The position numbers were made by a program, and so were the translations under genes. From the NCBI GenBank assembly GCA_964580435.1, contig CAZOKP010000057.1, forward strand, positions 1 to 17,393: a stretch of 17,393 nucleotides of DNA, in the 5' to 3' direction. The number at the start of each line of letters is the position of its first letter. Positions within the stretch are counted from its first letter, which is position 1. This DNA comes from CAZKEW01 sp964580435 (GTDB taxonomy: Bacteria > Acidobacteriota > Aminicenantia > Aminicenantales > UBA8522). Below the pieces are notes generated by a model. It was given only the letters and a program-made list of their open reading frames with translations, was not told where the DNA came from and did not search any database. Positions 14,272-17,393 of this stretch are shown here, in pieces.

Positions 14272-14308
14272 CGGGGACGGTCCTACGTGAGAACCGTCCC
14301 CGCTTTTT
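14272..14308 (+). terminator. Rho-independent terminator of the sigma cassette; REP-like core
   Basis: CGGGGACGGT (14272-14281) and ACCGTCCCCG (14293-14302) form a perfect 10-bp GC-rich stem with an 11-base loop, followed by C and TTTTT (14304-14308). This ends the plus-strand cassette. The T run overlaps the TAA of the convergent serine hydrolase gene; on the minus strand no T run follows, so it is mainly one-directional. The GGGGAC...GTCCCC core and loop length match the palindrome at 1611-1645. Confidence 0.85.
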
Positions 14309-15986
14309 ATTTCCTGACGAATTCGATATCGGCGGCCCCGTCGATACTCAGCTTAAATCCCGCTATCCTCTTTCCTTTTCTCCGGACGAATTCAAGATTG
14401 ATATAACCGTTGGTAAATTTATCGGGAGCTATAGCCTTTAGGGGCGTGGTGGGGATGCTCCTGAACTTGATAACGAGGCTCCCATTTTCGGCCAGGAGGC
14501 GATACGTGACGCCGATAAGCTCCCCACTCACATAGTCTCCTGTATATTCTTTGAGTTTTTCGGGTGTCAGAGGGACGAGCGGGGCTGCTCTTGTCAAGCT
14601 GTATCTCTCTTCATCTTCAACGTCATTCAAGACCGCCTGCCTTGGCTTTCCTTGAACGGTCGGCAAAAATTCAAGAGTGATGCCGGGCGCATCCTCGGCT
14701 TGAAAAAGCGTTTTGCTTAAAGGACTAAGGAGGCGTTCCTCGTACCCCCTTCCCGCCATCATCAACCGGCCATCCTTCACGGTGAGAGAGAGCCACGAAT
14801 GAAATCGGTCATCCTCATAATGGCCGGCCTTCTCTTCGAGCTCCTGTTTGGAAAAGCGGACCGCCACAGGTTCCTTTTTTTCTTCCCGGGGAGGCTCTTT
14901 CAAGGTGTCTGATAAATAGATATCAGTTACTTTCAGGGACAGGGCCAAAGGGCTGATGGAGCTGAGGTTGGCCAGACAAATCACGGAGAATTTTTGATCG
15001 GGGAAGCGGATGATGACCGCGCGGAAGCCTGCCCAGGAACCGGTGTGCTTGACCATTTTCAATCCTTTGTACGCGGTGATTTCCAACCCGAGGGCATAAT
15101 CGAGTTTCTTGCCGCTATTGAGCGTGCCTGCGGTCTGGAGCATGTCCATCACCTCTTTGCCCAGCGCGTTGCTGTAAAAGGCCTGGTCCCATAGACAGAG
15201 GTCTTCAACAGAGGTGTAGACGTTGCCGTCGCCCGTCTGGTCCCAGTTGCTCAAATCGAACCTGTATTCGCTGCCTTGCAGGGAATATCCCGAGGCGCGG
15301 TTCTTGATGATCTGAGTGTGATCATCTTGATAAATGGTGTGCTTCATGCCCAGAGGCTTGAAGATGTGTTCCTGGGCGAATTCATTGAGCGACTTCCCGC
15401 TCACCCGCTCGACAACCTGGCCCAGCAAAAAATAGCCCGTGTTCGTGTAAGAATATTTTTCCCCCGGACGATCGTTCAGTTTTTTCTGGCTGCAGATGAT
15501 CTCGAGCGCATCAGCAGCGTCGGTGCTGTCGACGCCTGACCGAAACCCTGCCAGCTCCAGGAGTCCCGTGTAATCGCGGAGCCCGCTGGTGTGGTAGACC
15601 AGATGCTTGATCGTGATCGGTCCCTCATACTGGGGCAGCTCCGGAATGTATTTGCGCACGTCATCTTCAAGCGATATTTTACCCTGCTTGACCAGAATCG
15701 CAATGCACGTGGCCGTGAACTGCTTGGAGACAGAGGCGATATCGAATATCTTGGAGGGTGTCATGACGAGATCGTCCTCGATCTTGGCCATGCCGTAGCC
15801 GCGCTCGTAGATGACCCGACCATCCTTGATGATGGCCAGGGCAGCTCCGGGTGAGGTCGTCTTGTCCCAAGCGGCAAAGAGTTTATCGACTTGATCCGTC
15901 TTCTCGTCGGCGCTAAGACAAAATGCGAGAAGGAGCAAAAGAATCAAGCTCCCAAGGCACTTTGACTTGGTCCATAAACTCATCAT
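14307..15986 (-). CDS. Secreted beta-lactamase-family serine hydrolase with duplicated C-terminal domain
   Basis: The 559-residue protein has a signal peptide (KCLGSLILLLLLAFCLSA, ending near residue 26). Its catalytic domain (about 30-355) belongs to the class C beta-lactamase / D-alanyl-D-alanine carboxypeptidase / esterase group. Motif SxxK is SVSK (S85, K88), YxN is YTN (Y180, N182) and HxG is HTG (314-316), so the active site is intact. Two related beta-rich units follow (about 382-440 and 477-533), each with a GxY start, a (D/N)G(R/S)L turn and an ending LEF, as in DUF3471-type extensions. True beta-lactamase activity is unlikely; peptidase or esterase action on envelope or external substrates is more usual. 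The ATG at 15986 follows AGGAGGAG. The gene is convergent with the sigma cassette and divergent from the MFS gene. Confidence 0.9.
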   Translation of the reverse strand: MMSLWTKSKCLGSLILLLLLAFCLSADEKTDQVDKLFAAWDKTTSPGAALAIIKDGRVIYERGYGMAKIEDDLVMTPSKIFDIASVSKQFTATCIAILVKQGKISLEDDVRKYIPELPQYEGPITIKHLVYHTSGLRDYTGLLELAGFRSGVDSTDAADALEIICSQKKLNDRPGEKYSYTNTGYFLLGQVVERVSGKSLNEFAQEHIFKPLGMKHTIYQDDHTQIIKNRASGYSLQGSEYRFDLSNWDQTGDGNVYTSVEDLCLWDQAFYSNALGKEVMDMLQTAGTLNSGKKLDYALGLEITAYKGLKMVKHTGSWAGFRAVIIRFPDQKFSVICLANLSSISPLALSLKVTDIYLSDTLKEPPREEKKEPVAVRFSKQELEEKAGHYEDDRFHSWLSLTVKDGRLMMAGRGYEERLLSPLSKTLFQAEDAPGITLEFLPTVQGKPRQAVLNDVEDEERYSLTRAAPLVPLTPEKLKEYTGDYVSGELIGVTYRLLAENGSLVIKFRSIPTTPLKAIAPDKFTNGYINLEFVRRKGKRIAGFKLSIDGAADIEFVRK

Positions 15987-16015
15987 TCTGCCTCCTCCTT
16001 ATCCATATTTTTCGT

Positions 16016-16043
16016 ATTATGATGGATTCCCGAGACAATTCAA
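16016..16043 (-). promoter_or_regulatory. Candidate sigma70 promoter for the serine hydrolase gene
   Basis: On the minus strand TTGAAT (16043-16038) and CATAAT (16021-16016) are 16 bases apart, matching the consensus boxes at 4/6 and 5/6. Transcription would start near 16009, leaving a leader of about 23 bases that contains the strong ribosome site. Confidence 0.5.
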
Positions 16044-16211
16044 AGAAAAAATATTTGCCGGGTGATAGTCCTGTGCTGATAGAAGGGGAGGGTGGCGTGG
16101 TTCGGGGGCCCCCCGCCGCCCCGAGCGTTTGATGCCCTGGTCTTTGGCTCCGGAAACAACATGATTGACCGCGAGGGCGCCGGGGGTGAACCGCGACAGG
16201 ACCCGACCCCT

Positions 16212-16239
16212 TTCAGAACCGCCTCGCTTCTTTTATAAT
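16212..16239 (+). promoter_or_regulatory. Candidate sigma70 promoter for the MFS gene
   Basis: A perfect TATAAT (16234-16239) is preceded after 16 bases by TTCAGA (16212-16217), 4/6 of the -35 consensus. Transcription would start near 16246, only about 14 bases before the ATG at 16260, so the mRNA leader is very short. The stretch between the two divergent promoters (16044-16211) is GC-rich and I see no gene in it. Confidence 0.5.
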
Positions 16240-16259
16240 AGGGGACTTTGGATGCACCT

Positions 16260-17393
16260 ATGGGCTCGCAGAGACTGGTTCACCTCATCAACTTCAGCCG
16301 CAAGCTGGCCATAAATTCCATTTTTTTTCTTGCACCTCTTTATTTTCTGAGGATCGGTTTTTCCGGCTGGCAGATCGGGGTGATCACGTCTCTTTACGCT
16401 TTCGCTCCGCTCCTCTTCTCCTTCCCGACCGGCTGGCTCAATGACCGTCTCTCCATCAGGGAGCTGATCCACGCGGCCCTGGCCTTGCTGAGCCTTCTCT
16501 TTCTCCTGATGAGCCGCGTCCAAGAATTCCTGCCGCTGGCCTTCATCTTCCTTTTGCTGGGCCTGGCCAACAATGCTCTCGATGTCTCGATCAATAATTT
16601 ATATTACAAGGACGAAACAGATATCGACCCGAACAAGAAATATAGCCGCCTGGTTTTCTGGCAGGCCTTGGGGACCGCGGCCGGCCCGTTTCTAGGCGGA
16701 GTCGTAATTACGTCCTGGAGTTTTCCGACGCTCTTTCTTGTCTTCGCTTTGTTCCTGCTTTTGCTCCAGGCCTTCGTCCGCCCTTTGAAGCATGTCCGCT
16801 TTGGCGTCGTTCCCTTGAAGGTTTACAGAAGTAACCTGCTGAACAAAAAGACGATCCTTTTTTCCATCATGATTTTCGTGGTCGGTCTCCATTGGGGCGT
16901 CGAAGGGACAGTCTACAGCCCATTCTTGAAGAAATACTTCAACCTCACCACGTTCGACCTTTCTGTCTACATTTCCCTTTCTCTTTTCATCCTGGCTCTG
17001 TCCTCATTCCTGATCGGGTTTGTGAAGCACGATGTCAGGGTTAACAAAAGGCTTTTTCTTTTTTCTATGCTGCTTTCCGGGAGCGGGCTGGTCTTGATGG
17101 TCAACCCCAGCCTTTCTCTTTCCTTCTTCTTTAGAGTCATCCACGAGACGGGGGACGGATTCCTGGGCGCGTTGGTCGTCCTGTTCGTTTCCCGGCTTTT
17201 CGAGAGAGAAAGCATCGGCGGAAGCTCGGCCGTCCTGCTTGCTGTCATGACCTTCGGCCACATGGTCGGCGCGCTCGTTTTTTCCTCTTTGGGGTTTCAT
17301 TTCGGGCTGGCCTATCCCTTTCTGGTCGCAGGCTTGCTGCTCGTGGCGAACTCGGCCTTTGGAGTTTACTGTTTTCGAAACGTCGAATATTGA
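16260..17393 (+). CDS. Major facilitator superfamily (MFS) transporter
   Basis: The 377-residue inner-membrane protein has about 11-12 hydrophobic helices in two halves. It shows MFS signs: the loop after helix 2, FPTGWLNDRLSIRELI, corresponds to the MFS motif-A region, and there is a long charged central loop (LKHVRFGVVPLKVYRSNLLN). NNALDVSINNLYY and WQALGTAAGPFLGG are further membrane patches. The substrate cannot be inferred; efflux-type MFS proteins look similar. The frame begins at a TTG (16248), but that codon sits too close to AGGGGA and lies within 2 bases of the predicted transcription start, so I use the ATG at 16260, whose site TGGA is weak. The TGA stop is the last three bases of the window, so the gene is complete. 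Confidence 0.85.
   Translation: MGSQRLVHLINFSRKLAINSIFFLAPLYFLRIGFSGWQIGVITSLYAFAPLLFSFPTGWLNDRLSIRELIHAALALLSLLFLLMSRVQEFLPLAFIFLLLGLANNALDVSINNLYYKDETDIDPNKKYSRLVFWQALGTAAGPFLGGVVITSWSFPTLFLVFALFLLLLQAFVRPLKHVRFGVVPLKVYRSNLLNKKTILFSIMIFVVGLHWGVEGTVYSPFLKKYFNLTTFDLSVYISLSLFILALSSFLIGFVKHDVRVNKRLFLFSMLLSGSGLVLMVNPSLSLSFFFRVIHETGDGFLGALVVLFVSRLFERESIGGSSAVLLAVMTFGHMVGALVFSSLGFHFGLAYPFLVAGLLLVANSAFGVYCFRNVEY

Noticed and set aside
14307..15986. Antibiotic-resistance beta-lactamase
   Set aside because: The SxxK/YxN/HxG motifs are shared by many carboxypeptidases and esterases; the extra C-terminal region and length fit the broad serine hydrolase group rather than a resistance enzyme.
16101..16120. 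GC-rich palindrome CGGGGGCCCCCCG
   Set aside because: The arms meet with almost no loop, no T run follows, and the stretch is simply GC-rich, so a terminator or operator call is not supported.
1..17393. CRISPR arrays, phage or insertion sequence genes, integrase or attachment site at the tRNA
   Set aside because: No direct repeat array, no transposase or integrase motif, and no duplicated tRNA 3' end were seen; the tRNA appears to be an undisturbed gene.

Overview
The window is ordinary bacterial chromosome of mid GC content from a diderm (Gram-negative-type) organism. The evidence is a remnant of an outer-membrane barrel gene, signal peptides on three extracytoplasmic proteins, and an ECF sigma / zinc-finger anti-sigma pair. 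Gene content and style (multi-PAS/GAF kinases, a DUF4097 beta-repeat protein, a Mut7-C protein, a serine hydrolase with an added C-terminal region) remind me of Acidobacteriota or Candidatus Aminicenantes, but no marker here proves that and the assignment is inference. I see no phage, insertion sequence, CRISPR array or plasmid gene.

Left part (1-5445). A membrane-bound sensor histidine kinase lies on the minus strand, with the first codons of another minus-strand gene at the left edge. A gene-free block of about 400 bases follows, holding two inverted repeats, and then tRNA-Ala(CGC). Four plus-strand genes come next: a NicO/TauE-like membrane transporter with a histidine-rich loop, a Mut7-C RNase-domain protein with a zinc ribbon, a small membrane protein, and, behind its own strong sigma70-like promoter, a radical SAM protein with a SPASM-like C-terminus.

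Middle part (5446-10740). A fragment of a YaiO-type outer-membrane barrel gene (pseudogene) sits next to a two-gene minus-strand operon: a 1127-residue soluble PAS/GAF histidine kinase (HisKA_2 type), and 2 bases downstream a REC-PAS-GGDEF response regulator with intact active and inhibitory sites. This is a complete two-component route from several sensory inputs to cyclic di-GMP.

Right part (10741-17393). On the plus strand: a secreted cyanophycinase-like peptidase (S51), then a tight sigma factor - anti-sigma factor - DUF4097 protein cassette ending in a strong terminator. Convergent to it is a secreted beta-lactamase-fold serine hydrolase with a duplicated C-terminal domain. Divergent from that, a complete MFS transporter ends at the last base of the window.

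I find no clear new biological system. The points most worth checking are the ECF/anti-sigma/DUF4097 cassette with a candidate ECF-type promoter, the secreted cyanophycinase with an altered nucleophile motif, the two GGGGAC...GTCCCC palindromes that look like one repeat family, the YaiO remnant, and the kinase-to-GGDEF operon with a cysteine-bearing PAS domain.
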